64,000 nucleotides of DNA from Delftia tsuruhatensis. Lineage in GTDB: Bacteria; Pseudomonadota; Gammaproteobacteria; Burkholderiales; Burkholderiaceae_C. Within the stretch, counting starts at the first letter, position 1; each line of letters begins with the position of its first letter. The DNA lies in assembly GCF_903815225.1 (NCBI RefSeq), contig NZ_LR813084.1, forward strand, positions 5,170,001-5,234,000, in the 5' to 3' direction. Below the pieces are notes generated by a model. The model made no database searches, was not told the origin of the DNA, and worked only from the letters and a program-made list of their open reading frames with translations. The translations under genes and the position numbers were made by a program. Shown here piece after piece: positions 7,652-16,598 of the stretch.

Positions 7652-8395
7652 ATGTCTGAATCTGAAAGCGTTCGCCTGTCCAAGCGCCTGGCCGAACAGG
7701 AACAATGCTCGCGCCGCGAGGCCGAGCTGCACATCACCGCCGGCAACGTCCAGGTGGACGGCAAGGTCGTGCAACTGCCCGAGACCCGCGTGCGCCCTGA
7801 CCAGCAGGTCGTGCTGCGCAGCGGCGCCCAGCCCGAGGCCGTGCCACCCGTCACCCTGCTGATGAACAAGCCTGCGGGCTATACCCAGGGCCGCCCCTAC
7901 GGACGGGTGCGCAGCGCGCACTCCCTGCTGGGCGAGGCCAGCATGGCCCAGGTGGACACGCCCATGCCGCTGCTGGTGCTGGCCCAGCACTTCAAGAACC
8001 TCGAATCCTTCCTGCCCCTGCCGCTGCCGGCCAGCGGCCTCATCGTCTACACCCAGGACAGACGCGTGGCGCGCAAGCTGGGCGAGGAAGGCATGTGGCT
8101 GGAGCAGGAATGCATCGTCGGCGTCGAAGGCCGGATCCACGAGGACGGCCTGGAGCTGATGAAGGCGGGTCTGCCGATAGGCAAGCGCCAGCTGCCGCCC
8201 TGCCGCGTGAGCTGGCAAAACGAAACCCATCTGCGTTTCGCCCTCAAGGGCATCGCCCCCGACGAGATCGAGGCCATGTGCACCGAAGTCGGCCTCAGGG
8301 TCGTCAGCCTGCGCCGCCTGCGCATAGGCCGCGTCTCGCTGGCCAAGGTGCCCGAGGGGCAATGGCGCTACATGATGCCCTGGGAGCGCTTCTAG
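7652..8395 (+). CDS. RsuA/RluF-family pseudouridine synthase-like protein lacking the catalytic Asp
   Basis: The 247-residue protein has an N-terminal S4 RNA-binding domain (about 8-58, RLSKRLAEQEQCSRREAELHI) followed by an RsuA/RluF-type synthase domain (TLLMNKPAGYTQG..., 68 onward). The universal GRLD catalytic motif is replaced by LPLP at 121-124 (ESFLPLPLPASGLIVYTQD), so the nucleophilic Asp is Pro124. The rest of the fold, including the SGL strand and the terminal RIGRVSLAKVPEGQWR block, is kept. It is probably inactive as a pseudouridine synthase and may act as an RNA-binding protein. The reading frame is intact, so it is not a simple pseudogene. Confidence 0.8.
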   Translation: MSESESVRLSKRLAEQEQCSRREAELHITAGNVQVDGKVVQLPETRVRPDQQVVLRSGAQPEAVPPVTLLMNKPAGYTQGRPYGRVRSAHSLLGEASMAQVDTPMPLLVLAQHFKNLESFLPLPLPASGLIVYTQDRRVARKLGEEGMWLEQECIVGVEGRIHEDGLELMKAGLPIGKRQLPPCRVSWQNETHLRFALKGIAPDEIEAMCTEVGLRVVSLRRLRIGRVSLAKVPEGQWRYMMPWERF

Positions 8396-8415
8396 TGCCT
8401 GGAGCCCCATGGAAA

Positions 8416-8436
8416 TGCCCTGCCGCGGGCAGGGCA
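8416..8436 (-). terminator. rnpB terminator hairpin
   Basis: A 9-bp GC-rich stem (TGCCCTGCC/GGCAGGGCA) with a 3-nt loop lies just past the RNase P RNA 3' end, followed by TTTCC on the minus strand. It is also 20 bases after the stop of the plus-strand gene, so it may serve both. Confidence 0.65.
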
Positions 8437-8449
8437 CGGAAGAAAGTGT

Positions 8450-8873
8450 GAAGCGCGCCGATAAGCCGGATTCTGTGCACGCGGTTGCCCGCATGTGACC
8501 GCCATTAATCTGGGCCGGGTGTCGCCACCCGGCTCGGTGCCACCTACCCGCACACTCCGGGGGCCCCGTCAACGTGTGCCTACTTGGTGTTGCTGCGCGT
8601 AGAGATTGCCCGTTTCACCTTGGACGGTTCCCGTCCAAGGTGGCTGTGGGTTCCATGCTTGCGCATGGACCGTCTGGCTTGCGCCAGCCGGTTCGGCTTG
8701 CGCCGACCCACAGAACACCCGGGGGGGATGGTTCCGTCCAAACTCGTCTCTGTTGCTCTGATCCTCACCTCGCGGTGGACAGCCGTTAGCTGCTACGCTG
8801 CCCTGTGCAGTCCGGACGTTCCTCCAGTGCCGTGTTTCCACGATTGCACCAGCGGCGGTCTGGCGTGCTTCAC
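8450..8873 (-). ncRNA. rnpB: RNase P RNA, bacterial type A
   Basis: This is the catalytic RNA of RNase P, which matures tRNA 5' ends. On the minus strand it starts near GTGAAGCACGCCAGACC and contains the conserved GGAGGAACGTCCGGACTGC block near the 5' end, the AGAGCAACAGAGACGAG segment, paired GC-rich specificity-domain helices, and the conserved 3' part ending ATAAGCCGGATTCTG...GGCGCGCTTC. Length is about 424 nt. The ends are estimated from conserved pairing and the flanking promoter and terminator. Confidence 0.95.
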
Positions 8874-8880
8874 GGCCGGC

Positions 8881-8886
8881 ATTATC
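8881..8886 (-). promoter_or_regulatory. -10 box of the rnpB promoter
   Basis: GATAAT on the minus strand lies 7-8 bases before the inferred rnpB 5' end, at the spacing expected for a sigma-70 start. The -35 region is GC-rich and unclear. Confidence 0.5.
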
Positions 8887-8927
8887 GCGCGGCTGGGGCC
8901 GGGCTGCAGGCAGATGGCGCAACAGCC

Positions 8928-9722
8928 TCATGGCGGCGTGCAGAACTCGCGCCGGAACTGCTCGGGCGAGGTGCCGGCCTCGCGCTGGAACATGGCGATG
9001 AAGGCCGAGGGCGTGCTGTAGCCCAGGTCGTAGGCGATCTGCTGCACGCTCAGGCCGGCCTCCAGCGCGTCGATGGCCTGCAGGTAGCGCATGCGCTGGC
9101 GCCACTCGCCCAGGCCCATGCCCAGTTCACGCTGGCAGTGGCGCGCCAGCGTGCGTTCGGTCATGTGCACGCTGGCCGCCCATTGCGCCAGGCTGCGATG
9201 GTCGTGCGGCGCGGCGCGCATGGCCGAAAGCACTTCCACCAGGGCCGGATGCTGGGCGGCCGGCAGGTAGCCCGGCTCCACCGGCACGGCGAGCAACTGG
9301 TCGTAGAGCACGCGCGCCAGGCGCAGGTCGGCGTCGGAGGCCGGAATATGCACGTCGCGCACGGCAAAGTCGGCCAGGATGGCCTTGATGATGGCCCCTA
9401 TGCGCAGCGAGCAGGGCTGCCCGGGCAGGGCCCCGCACAGCGCAGGCGCCAGGTAGACCGAACGGTAGACCACGGCATGGGCCACATAGCAGCTGTGCAC
9501 CACGCCCGGCGGTATCCAGATGCCGTACTGCGGCGGCGCGACCCAGCGCACGCCCAGGGTCTCCATGCGCATGCTGCCGTGCGGCACATAGTTCAGGTGT
9601 CCCCAACTGTGGCTGTGCGGCGGCGCCTCGGTGTGGGCGCCGAACTCGTCGTAGCGGAAGAAGTAATCGCCGGGCACATCCTCGACGTTCTGGATGCGCA
9701 TGGGCTTGCTGGGGCTGGGCAT
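8928..9722 (-). CDS. AraC-family regulator with cupin sensor domain
   Basis: A cytoplasmic transcription factor of 264 residues. The N-terminal half is a cupin-like ligand domain (HSHSWGHLNYVPHGSM... WIPPGVVHSC), and the C-terminal about 100 residues hold two helix-turn-helix motifs (LAQWAASVHMTERTLARHC and VQQIAYDLGYSTPSAFIAMFQ). It is divergent from the EamA-type permease gene starting at 9819 with about 100 bp between, so control of that exporter is the simplest inference. The ligand is unknown. Confidence 0.88.
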   Translation of the reverse strand: MPSPSKPMRIQNVEDVPGDYFFRYDEFGAHTEAPPHSHSWGHLNYVPHGSMRMETLGVRWVAPPQYGIWIPPGVVHSCYVAHAVVYRSVYLAPALCGALPGQPCSLRIGAIIKAILADFAVRDVHIPASDADLRLARVLYDQLLAVPVEPGYLPAAQHPALVEVLSAMRAAPHDHRSLAQWAASVHMTERTLARHCQRELGMGLGEWRQRMRYLQAIDALEAGLSVQQIAYDLGYSTPSAFIAMFQREAGTSPEQFRREFCTPP

Positions 9723-9818
9723 GGCGGATGGTCCGGGTTACGCTATCGATTGTCCGAAACCAGGGATGCACCTGAAGTCAGACACAACGATGATAGGACC
9801 AGTCTTAGGAGTGTTCCG

Positions 9819-10718
9819 ATGGGGTCTTACCTTTTCCCTTTGACCGCCGTGATCATCTGGTCGGTCAACACCGTGGTCAGCAAATTGGCCGCCGACAGCA
9901 TAGGCGCGGCCGAGATCGGCTTTTACCGCTGGCTGGTGGCGGCCGTGCTGTTCACGCCCTTCCTGCTGCCGTCGATATGGCGCCAGCGCGCCGACGTCCG
10001 GCCGCTGCTGCCACGGCTCATCGTGCTGGGCCTGCTGGGCATGGTCATCTACCAGAGCCTGGCCTATTACGCGGCCCACATGACGTCGGCCACGCACATG
10101 GGCCTGATCGGCTCGCTCACGCCCATGATGGTGCTGGCACTGTCCACCGCGATGCTGGGCCAGCGCCTGAGCCGGGGCGCCCTGGTCGGCAGCCTGCTGG
10201 CCATCGCGGGCGTGGCCCTGGTCGTGTCCTCGGGACAGCCGTCCACCCTGTTCACCCAGGGCCTGAACGGCGGCGATGCGCTGATGCTGGTGGCCATGCT
10301 GGCCTATGCGGTCTACAACATCCTGCTCAAGCGCTGGCCCATGCCGCGCCTGGCCACGGTGCAGCTGCTGTATCTGCAGATCATCGTGGCGGTGATCGCC
10401 CAGTTGCCCCTGTTCCTGCTCGCGCCCCGGACCGGGCTGAACGCGGCCAACCTGCCGCTGGTGGGCTTCGCGGGCATCATGGCCTCCATCGCCGCGCCGC
10501 TGCTGTGGATGATGTCGGTGGCCCGCATCGGCCCCAGCCGCTCCAGCATGTTCTTCAACCTCGTGCCCATCTTCACGGCCGTGATCGCCTTCATGGCCCT
10601 GGGCGAGCCGCTGGCCGCCTACCACGCGGTGGGCGGCGTGCTGACCATCGGCGGCCTGCTGCTGGCCGAGCTGTGGAAGCAGCCGTTGCGCGCACCGCGC
10701 GCGGCCGCGGCTGCCTGA
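9819..10718 (+). CDS. EamA/DMT-family transporter (RhaT/YedA-like)
   Basis: An inner-membrane drug/metabolite transporter of 299 residues with about ten hydrophobic segments arranged as two EamA repeats (about 5-140 and 150-290). The start MGSYLFPLTAVIIWSVN has a good ribosome site (TTAGGAG, 8 bases before ATG). Many relatives export amino acids or related metabolites; the substrate here cannot be told from sequence. It is divergent from the AraC gene, its likely regulator. Confidence 0.88.
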   Translation: MGSYLFPLTAVIIWSVNTVVSKLAADSIGAAEIGFYRWLVAAVLFTPFLLPSIWRQRADVRPLLPRLIVLGLLGMVIYQSLAYYAAHMTSATHMGLIGSLTPMMVLALSTAMLGQRLSRGALVGSLLAIAGVALVVSSGQPSTLFTQGLNGGDALMLVAMLAYAVYNILLKRWPMPRLATVQLLYLQIIVAVIAQLPLFLLAPRTGLNAANLPLVGFAGIMASIAAPLLWMMSVARIGPSRSSMFFNLVPIFTAVIAFMALGEPLAAYHAVGGVLTIGGLLLAELWKQPLRAPRAAAAA

Positions 10719-10766
10719 AATACCCGGGGTTTTCCGATCCTTGATGGTGCACGCACGCCGCAGGCC

Positions 10767-10783
10767 GGTGCGGCACCCGCACC
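10767..10783 (+). terminator. Hairpin after the EamA gene
   Basis: A 7-bp stem GGTGCGG/CCGCACC with a 3-nt loop lies about 50 bp past the stop. There is no T-run, so termination is only a possibility. Confidence 0.25.
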
Positions 10784-10971
10784 ACGACAGCCCATAAGAA
10801 TTTGCGTTCAGGCGCGCTCAGAATTTCTTGTTGGACAGCCCTGTCCTGCCTTTCGATACTGCCGCCACAGGAACCATTTCAAGCGCCCGGCGCCTGAAGT
10901 TCCCACGACACACAGGCCACGCCCCACCCCGGCACGTGTGCCCGCCGCCGTTTCGAAGACAGGAGACCCGC

Positions 10972-12291
10972 ATGAGCAGCCCGGCATCCGCCGCACACCC
11001 CCTCGCCCAAGGCCCGGGCGAGGCATCGTCCCTCGACATGGACGCCACCTACCGCAAGATCGCCTGGCGCCTGATTCCCTTCCTGGTGCTGCTCTTCATC
11101 CTGGCCTGGATCGACCGCGTCAACGTGGGCTTCGCCAAGCTGCAGATGCTCGACGACCTGCAGTTCAGCGAGGCCGTCTACGGCCTGGGCGCCGGCATCT
11201 TCTTCATCGGCTACTTCCTGTTCGAGGTGCCCAGCAACCTGCTGCTGGAGAAGATCGGCGCGCGCAAGACGCTGGCACGCATCACCATCCTGTGGGGCGC
11301 AGCCTCCATGGCCATGGCCTATGTGACCACGCCCGCCATGTTCTACGTGCTGCGCTTCGTCCTCGGCGTGGTGGAGGCGGGCTTCTTCCCGGGCGTGGTG
11401 CTGTACCTCACCTACTGGTTCCCGGCCCGCCACCGGGCGCGCGTCAACAGCCTGTTCATGACCTCGTTCGCCATCGCGGGCGCCGTGGGAGGCCCCATCG
11501 CGGGCGCCATCATGAACGGCATGCAGGGCGTGGGCCATCTGGCCAACTGGCAGTGGCTGTTCATCCTGGAGGGCATTCCCTCGGTGGTCGCCGGCTTCTT
11601 CGTACTGCTGTACCTGCCCGAAAAGCCTGCCAACGCCCAATGGCTGAGCGCAGCCGAGCAGCGTGCCGTGACGGCCGAGGTGGAGGCCGAGAACCAGGCT
11701 GGCCACAAGCATGTGTCCTTCCTCGATGCCTGCCGCAACTACCGCGTGTGGCTGTGCGCGGCCGTGTATTTCTGCATCGTCAGCGGCAACGCCACCATCG
11801 CGTTCTGGTCGCCGTCCATCATCAAGGAGATCGGCATCCAGAACAATCTGCAGATCGGCCTGGTCTCGGCCATCCCCTTCCTGGCCGGCACGCTGGCCAT
11901 GGTCTGGAACGGCATGCACTCGGACAGGACCGGCGAGCGCCGCATGCACTGCGCCATCGCCGCGCTGATCGCCGCCACCGGCCTGATCCTGACGGGGCTG
12001 CTGCTGCACAGCGCCGTGCTCGCCCTGTGCGCGCTGACGCTGGCCTCCATCGGCATCCTCGCGGCCTTTCCCGTGTTCTGGTCGATTCCGGCGGCCTTCC
12101 TGGCCGGCACGGCGGCCGCAGGCGGCATCGCCCTCATCAACTCCATCGGCAACCTGGCCGGCTTCGTGGCGCCCTACATGATCGGCGCGCTCAAGACCAG
12201 CACGGGTTCGCTGTCCTCGGGGCTGTACTTCGTGGCGGCACTGGAATTCGCCGCCGCCTTCCTGGTCGTGCTCTTCGTCAAGAAGCAATGA
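10972..12291 (+). CDS. MFS transporter, anion:cation symporter (ACS) type
   Basis: A 439-residue inner-membrane carrier with about 12 hydrophobic helices. The first helix and loop (LIPFLVLLFILAWIDRVNVG FAKLQML) and GYFLFEVPSNLLLEKIGARK are typical of the ACS family that takes up tartrate, phthalate, hexuronate or similar organic anions by proton symport. The start at 10972 follows AGGAGACCCGC. It heads a same-strand set with the DUF2848 gene (74 bp after it) and an amidase, so it probably imports the substrate those enzymes process. Confidence 0.9.
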   Translation: MSSPASAAHPLAQGPGEASSLDMDATYRKIAWRLIPFLVLLFILAWIDRVNVGFAKLQMLDDLQFSEAVYGLGAGIFFIGYFLFEVPSNLLLEKIGARKTLARITILWGAASMAMAYVTTPAMFYVLRFVLGVVEAGFFPGVVLYLTYWFPARHRARVNSLFMTSFAIAGAVGGPIAGAIMNGMQGVGHLANWQWLFILEGIPSVVAGFFVLLYLPEKPANAQWLSAAEQRAVTAEVEAENQAGHKHVSFLDACRNYRVWLCAAVYFCIVSGNATIAFWSPSIIKEIGIQNNLQIGLVSAIPFLAGTLAMVWNGMHSDRTGERRMHCAIAALIAATGLILTGLLLHSAVLALCALTLASIGILAAFPVFWSIPAAFLAGTAAAGGIALINSIGNLAGFVAPYMIGALKTSTGSLSSGLYFVAALEFAAAFLVVLFVKKQ

Positions 12292-12365
12292 CCGCCGCGC
12301 GCCGCCCGGCGCGTGCCCTTCCTCTTGTCCTGCGGGGCCAAGCCCCCTTTCCCGGATCCCCTGCC

Positions 12366-13043
12366 ATGCAACTGCAGTTCACCACCCCCGAAGGCCAGAC
12401 CTTCGCTCCTGATTTCGACACGCTCATCGTCGCCGGCTGGGCCGGCCGCGACCGCGAGGCCATCGAGCACCACATCGAGGAGCTGGCCGCCATCGGCATC
12501 CCTCGCCCCAGCGCCGTGCCGCTGTACTACCGCATCTCCAGCAACCAGCTGAGCCAGCGCAGCGCGCTGCAGGTGCTGGGCCCGGACTCCTCGGGCGAGG
12601 TCGAGGTCTTCGTGTTCACGCACGAAGGCGAGATGTTCGTGAGCCTGGCCTCCGACCACACGGACCGCAAGCTGGAGGCCTACAGCGTGGCCTTCTCCAA
12701 GCAAACCTGCGTCAAGCCCGTGGCCACCCAGGCCTGGCGCTTCGCCGACGTGGCCGGCCACTGGGACGAGCTGGTCGTGCGCTCGTGGATCGAGGAAGAC
12801 GGCCGCGAGGTCCTCTACCAGGAAGGCACGCTGTCCAGCCTGCGCACGCCCCGGGACCTGATCGCGGGCTTCACGGGCGGCAAGGAGCTGCTGCCCGAGG
12901 GCTGCGGCATGACCTGCGGCACGGTGGGCGCCATCGGTGGCATCCGCCCCTCGACGCAGTTCGCCATGGAGCTGTACGATCCCCGCAGCCAGCGTTCCAT
13001 CCGCCACAGCTACCGCAGCGAACTGCTGGACGTCGTGGCCTGA
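12366..13043 (+). CDS. DUF2848 family protein
   Basis: This 225-residue protein matches the DUF2848 family, which I associate with the fumarylacetoacetate-hydrolase-like fold. The family-typical GKELLPEGCGMTCGTVGAIGG segment is present near residues 178-198. It has no signal peptide and should be cytosolic. It lies between an organic-anion MFS carrier and an amidase, an arrangement suggesting a step in catabolism of an imported amide or keto acid. The reaction is unknown. Confidence 0.75.
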   Translation: MQLQFTTPEGQTFAPDFDTLIVAGWAGRDREAIEHHIEELAAIGIPRPSAVPLYYRISSNQLSQRSALQVLGPDSSGEVEVFVFTHEGEMFVSLASDHTDRKLEAYSVAFSKQTCVKPVATQAWRFADVAGHWDELVVRSWIEEDGREVLYQEGTLSSLRTPRDLIAGFTGGKELLPEGCGMTCGTVGAIGGIRPSTQFAMELYDPRSQRSIRHSYRSELLDVVA

Positions 13044-13093
13044 GCCGCGATTCCGATCCACCCACGCCCGCCTTCACCCACAGGACTTCCCCC

Positions 13094-14458
13094 ATGACCC
13101 AAGCCCTTCCCCTGCCCAGCCTGGAACAGGCATCACAGCGCCTGCATGGCGGCGAAACCTCCTCGGTGCAACTGACCGAGCAGGCGCTGGCCCGGACCAT
13201 GGCGGGGGAAGGCCCCAAGGTGTTCACGCGCGTCTTCCAGGGCTCGGCCCTGGCCGAGGCCCGCGCCAGCGACACGCTGCGCGCCGCCGGCCTGGCACGC
13301 TCGCCCATCGAGGGGCTGCCGATCTCGGTCAAGGACCTGTTCGACATCGCGGGCTTTCCCACGCTGGCGGGCTCCCGCCTGCTGGCCGACGCACCGCCCG
13401 CGCAGCGCACGGCCGAAGTGGTGCAGCGCCTGCGCCAGGCCGGTGCCGTCATCGTGGGCACGACCAACATGACCGAGTTCGCCTACTCGGGCCTGGGCCT
13501 GAATCCGCACTACGGCACGCCGCGCAACCCCTGGCAGCGCGACGTGGATGGCGGGCGCATTCCCGGCGGCTCGTCCTCGGGCGCCGCCATCTCGGTCACC
13601 GATGGCATGGCGATGGCCGGCATCGGTTCGGACACGGGCGGCTCGGTGCGCATTCCCTCGGCCTTTTGCGGCCTCACCGGCTTCAAGCCCACGGCGCGCC
13701 GCGTGAGCATGCAAGGCGTGCTGCCGCTGTCGGCCAGCCTGGACTCCATCGGCCCGCTGGCACCCAGCGTGCGCTGCTGCGCCACGCTGGACGCCATTCT
13801 TTCGGGCGAACCCTTGCAAGAACTGCATGCCGCGCCGCTGCAGGGCCTGCGCCTGCTGGCGCCCACCAACGTGGTGCTGGACGGCATGGACGCGGCCGTG
13901 GCCGCCGCCTGGGAGCTTGCGCTGTCGCGCCTGTCCCAGGCCGGTGCGCAAGTCACCCATGCCGTGGTCCAACCCTTCGGCGAGCTGGCCGAAATCAATG
14001 CCAAGGGCGGTTTCACGGCGGCCGAAGCCTGGGCCTGGCACCGGGGCTACCTGGCCACGCGCCTTGACGAGTACGACCCCCGCGTGGGCACGCGCATCCT
14101 GCGCGGCAAGGACATCAGCGCGGCCGACTACATCGACCTGCTGGCACGCCGCAAGCACTGGATTGCCCGCGTCGAAGCGCAGCTGGCCGACCATGACGCG
14201 CTCATCATGCCCACCGTCCCCGTAATCGCCCCGAAGATTGCCGGCCTCACGGCCAGCGACGAAGCCTACTTCGGCTCCAACGGCCTGATCCTGCGCAACC
14301 CCACGCTGATCAACTTCCTGGACGGCTGCGCCATCTCCCTGCCCTGCCACCAGGCAGGCGAGGCTCCCGTGGGCCTGAGCCTGGCCGCTGCGGGCGGGCA
14401 GGACCGGCGCCTGCTGTCCATGGCACTGGCCGTGGAACAGTTGCTGGCGCAGGACTGA
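13094..14458 (+). CDS. Amidase-signature family amidohydrolase
   Basis: A cytosolic Ser-cisSer-Lys amidase of 454 residues. The triad is visible: Lys80 (LPISVKDLFD), cis-Ser160 (IPGGSSSGAA) and nucleophile Ser184 (GSDTGGSVRIPSAFCGLTG). The spacing between the two serines matches the family. It is 50 bp after the DUF2848 gene and on the same strand as the MFS carrier. It should hydrolyse an amide or carbamoyl bond in the imported substrate. It is shorter than GatA and lacks gatB/gatC neighbours, so it is not the tRNA amidotransferase subunit. Confidence 0.9.
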   Translation: MTQALPLPSLEQASQRLHGGETSSVQLTEQALARTMAGEGPKVFTRVFQGSALAEARASDTLRAAGLARSPIEGLPISVKDLFDIAGFPTLAGSRLLADAPPAQRTAEVVQRLRQAGAVIVGTTNMTEFAYSGLGLNPHYGTPRNPWQRDVDGGRIPGGSSSGAAISVTDGMAMAGIGSDTGGSVRIPSAFCGLTGFKPTARRVSMQGVLPLSASLDSIGPLAPSVRCCATLDAILSGEPLQELHAAPLQGLRLLAPTNVVLDGMDAAVAAAWELALSRLSQAGAQVTHAVVQPFGELAEINAKGGFTAAEAWAWHRGYLATRLDEYDPRVGTRILRGKDISAADYIDLLARRKHWIARVEAQLADHDALIMPTVPVIAPKIAGLTASDEAYFGSNGLILRNPTLINFLDGCAISLPCHQAGEAPVGLSLAAAGGQDRRLLSMALAVEQLLAQD

Positions 14459-14463
14459 GGGAC

Positions 14464-15408
14464 TCAGCGGCTTTCAGGCGCAAGGTCGCTGCCCGGCGGG
14501 CAGGCGGTGTCCGCGCCATGCCTGAGCGCGAAGGCAATCGCCGCTTCCTCGGCCACGCGGGCTGCCACCTCGGTCAGCGGGTTTTGCAGGTCATTGCGAT
14601 AGCAGGCCACCAGCGGCAGCGACGGGAACTGGCGATCGACGCGCAGCAGGCGCAGGCTCCGGTCGGCCAGTTCGCGCTGGATGATGGCCGGCGGCAGGGT
14701 CGCCACGCCCAGCCCGTCGCAGACCACGCGGATCATGGTCGCCACCGAGGCGATGCAGTTCAGGTGCACCGTCGCACCGATCTCCGAGGCAAACAGCTGC
14801 TCGATGTAGGTCACGGGCTCGGTGCCGCGCGCAAAGCTGACGATGGGAAAGGCCGCCAGCTCCGCCAGGCCCAGGGCCTCGTCCCCGATGCCCAGCGAGG
14901 GACTGGCCACCCAGCGCATGGAAAACTGTCCCAGCGGCAGATGGCTGATGACGCCCGAGGACACGGGCTTGGCCTGCAAGGACAGATCCAGCTGCCCCTT
15001 GAGCAACTGCTCGGACATGTGGATCGTGGTGTCGGAAGCGATCTCGACCCGCAGCCTCGGGTAGCGCTGGTGCAGCAAGGCCAGGAACTCGGGAAACCAG
15101 CTGTGCACGATGGACTCGATGGCGCCGATGCGGATCACGCCCGCATAGGCCTGCTTGTCCAGCATGTCCTCGCGCATCTCCCGCATGAGCTTGAGCATGC
15201 GCTCGGCATGGATGAGGGCCTTGGCCCCGTCGGCCGTCAGCGTGACCTCGCGCACGCCGCGGTCGAACAGGCGCACGCCGAACTCCTGCTCCAGCGTGGC
15301 GATGCGGCTGGAGACGGCGGCCTGCGTGGTGTACAGGCGCTCGGCCGTCATGCGGAAATTGCGCAGCTCGGCCAGCAGCACGAAGGTTTCCAGGAACCGT
15401 AGATTCAT
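14464..15408 (-). CDS. LysR-family transcriptional regulator
   Basis: A 314-residue regulator with an N-terminal winged helix-turn-helix (MNLRFLETFVLLAELRNFRM TAERLYTTQAAVSSRI ATLEQEFG) and a C-terminal periplasmic-binding-like effector domain (about 90-295). It ends 5 bp from the convergent amidase gene and is divergent from cysK. It may regulate itself and either the MFS/DUF2848/amidase set or cysK; sequence alone does not decide. Confidence 0.9.
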   Translation of the reverse strand: MNLRFLETFVLLAELRNFRMTAERLYTTQAAVSSRIATLEQEFGVRLFDRGVREVTLTADGAKALIHAERMLKLMREMREDMLDKQAYAGVIRIGAIESIVHSWFPEFLALLHQRYPRLRVEIASDTTIHMSEQLLKGQLDLSLQAKPVSSGVISHLPLGQFSMRWVASPSLGIGDEALGLAELAAFPIVSFARGTEPVTYIEQLFASEIGATVHLNCIASVATMIRVVCDGLGVATLPPAIIQRELADRSLRLLRVDRQFPSLPLVACYRNDLQNPLTEVAARVAEEAAIAFALRHGADTACPPGSDLAPESR

Positions 15409-15423
15409 GCGGCGATGTTAGCC

Positions 15424-15433
15424 ATATCGATAT
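15424..15433. promoter_or_regulatory. Palindrome in the LysR-cysK intergenic region
   Basis: The perfect palindrome ATATCGATAT lies 15 bp upstream of the LysR start, with a second short palindrome (ATGCAT) 6 bp further on. The position fits a LysR autoregulatory site, but palindromes this AT-rich can arise by chance. Confidence 0.3.
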
Positions 15434-15536
15434 AGCCCATGCATAGAACAGCAGCGTGCAAAATGACTGTTTCGTGTTCGCGCACACTGGCTGCGCTGCC
15501 CACTGTCCAACCACCACCCCAACTCGCGGAGGTCCG

Positions 15537-16454
15537 ATGAGAGCTGACAACATCCTGCAAACGATTGGCAAAACCCCCCATGTGCGCATCAACCGCCTGT
15601 TCGGCGCCGGTGCCAACGTCTGGGTCAAGTCCGAGCGCGGCAACCCCGGCGGCTCCATCAAGGACCGTATCGCGCTGGCCATGGTCGAGGATGCCGAGCG
15701 ATCCGGCGCGCTGCAGCCCGGCGGCACCATCATCGAGCCCACCAGCGGCAACACCGGCGTGGGCCTGGCCCTGGTCGCGGCCGTCAAGGGCTACAAGCTG
15801 GTGCTGGTCATGCCCGAGAGCATGAGCATCGAGCGCCGCCGCCTGATGCTGGCCTACGGCGCCAGCTTCGACCTCACGCCCAAGGAAAAGGGCATGAAGG
15901 GCGCCATCGCCCGCGCCCAGGAGCTGGCCGCGCAGACGCCCGGCGCCTGGATTCCCCAGCAGTTCGAGAACCCCGCCAACATCGACGTGCACGTGCGCAC
16001 CACGGCCGAGGAAATCCTGGCCGACTTCCCCGAAGGCCTGGACGTGCTGATCACCGGCGTGGGCACGGGCGGCCACCTTACGGGCGTGGCCCGCGTGCTG
16101 AAGGCGAAATTTCCCCAGCTCAAGGTCTTCGCCGTGGAACCTGCCGCATCGCCAGTGATCTCGGGCGGCCAGCCCTCGCCCCACCCCATCCAGGGCATTG
16201 GCGCAGGCTTCGTGCCCAAGAACCTGGACACCAGCCTGCTGGACGGCGTGATCCAGGTCGAGGCCGAACCCGCGCGCGAATACGCACGCCGCTCGGCCCG
16301 CGAGGAAGGCATCCTGGTCGGCATCTCCTCGGGCGCCACCCTGGCCGCCATTGCGCAAAAGCTGCCCGAGCTGCCCGCAGGCGCCAAGGTGCTGGGCTTC
16401 AACTACGACACGGGTGAGCGCTACCTGTCCGTCGAAGGCTTTCTGCCGGCCTGA
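15537..16454 (+). CDS. cysK: Cysteine synthase A (O-acetylserine sulfhydrylase)
   Basis: A PLP enzyme that converts O-acetylserine and sulfide to cysteine. The 305-residue protein shows the PLP lysine region (NPGGSIKDRIA, Lys near 41), the phosphate/substrate loop PTSGNTGVGLA, the VGTGGHLTGVAR loop, and the C-terminal GISSGATLAA serine. The start at 15537 follows CGGAGGTCCG, a strong ribosome site. It is monocistronic, with a terminator 24 bp downstream. Confidence 0.93.
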   Translation: MRADNILQTIGKTPHVRINRLFGAGANVWVKSERGNPGGSIKDRIALAMVEDAERSGALQPGGTIIEPTSGNTGVGLALVAAVKGYKLVLVMPESMSIERRRLMLAYGASFDLTPKEKGMKGAIARAQELAAQTPGAWIPQQFENPANIDVHVRTTAEEILADFPEGLDVLITGVGTGGHLTGVARVLKAKFPQLKVFAVEPAASPVISGGQPSPHPIQGIGAGFVPKNLDTSLLDGVIQVEAEPAREYARRSAREEGILVGISSGATLAAIAQKLPELPAGAKVLGFNYDTGERYLSVEGFLPA

Positions 16455-16477
16455 ACGGCGCGCACCGACAGCGAAAC

Positions 16478-16500
16478 AAGGCCCCATCGGGGCCTTTTTC
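16478..16500 (+). terminator. Rho-independent terminator of cysK
   Basis: AAGGCCCC-atc-GGGGCCTT followed by TTTC forms a clean stem and T-tract just past the cysK stop. Confidence 0.85.
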
Positions 16501-16598
16501 CTTGGCGCCACGCAGTTTTTCATCATCGGCCTGCGGCACCTTCTTCGCGGGCCGGACCGCCGCCGGCCTGGCCGTGCTGGCCGCCATGGCCGCCGTGC

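Noticed and set aside
8569..9105. Open frames across the rnpB region on both strands
   Set aside because: They lie in the conserved RNase P RNA sequence and have no protein features.
10879..12288. A 469-codon minus-strand frame opposite the MFS gene
   Set aside because: It is rich in Gly/Arg/His/Gln from the antisense of a membrane protein; the plus-strand product has clear transporter motifs.
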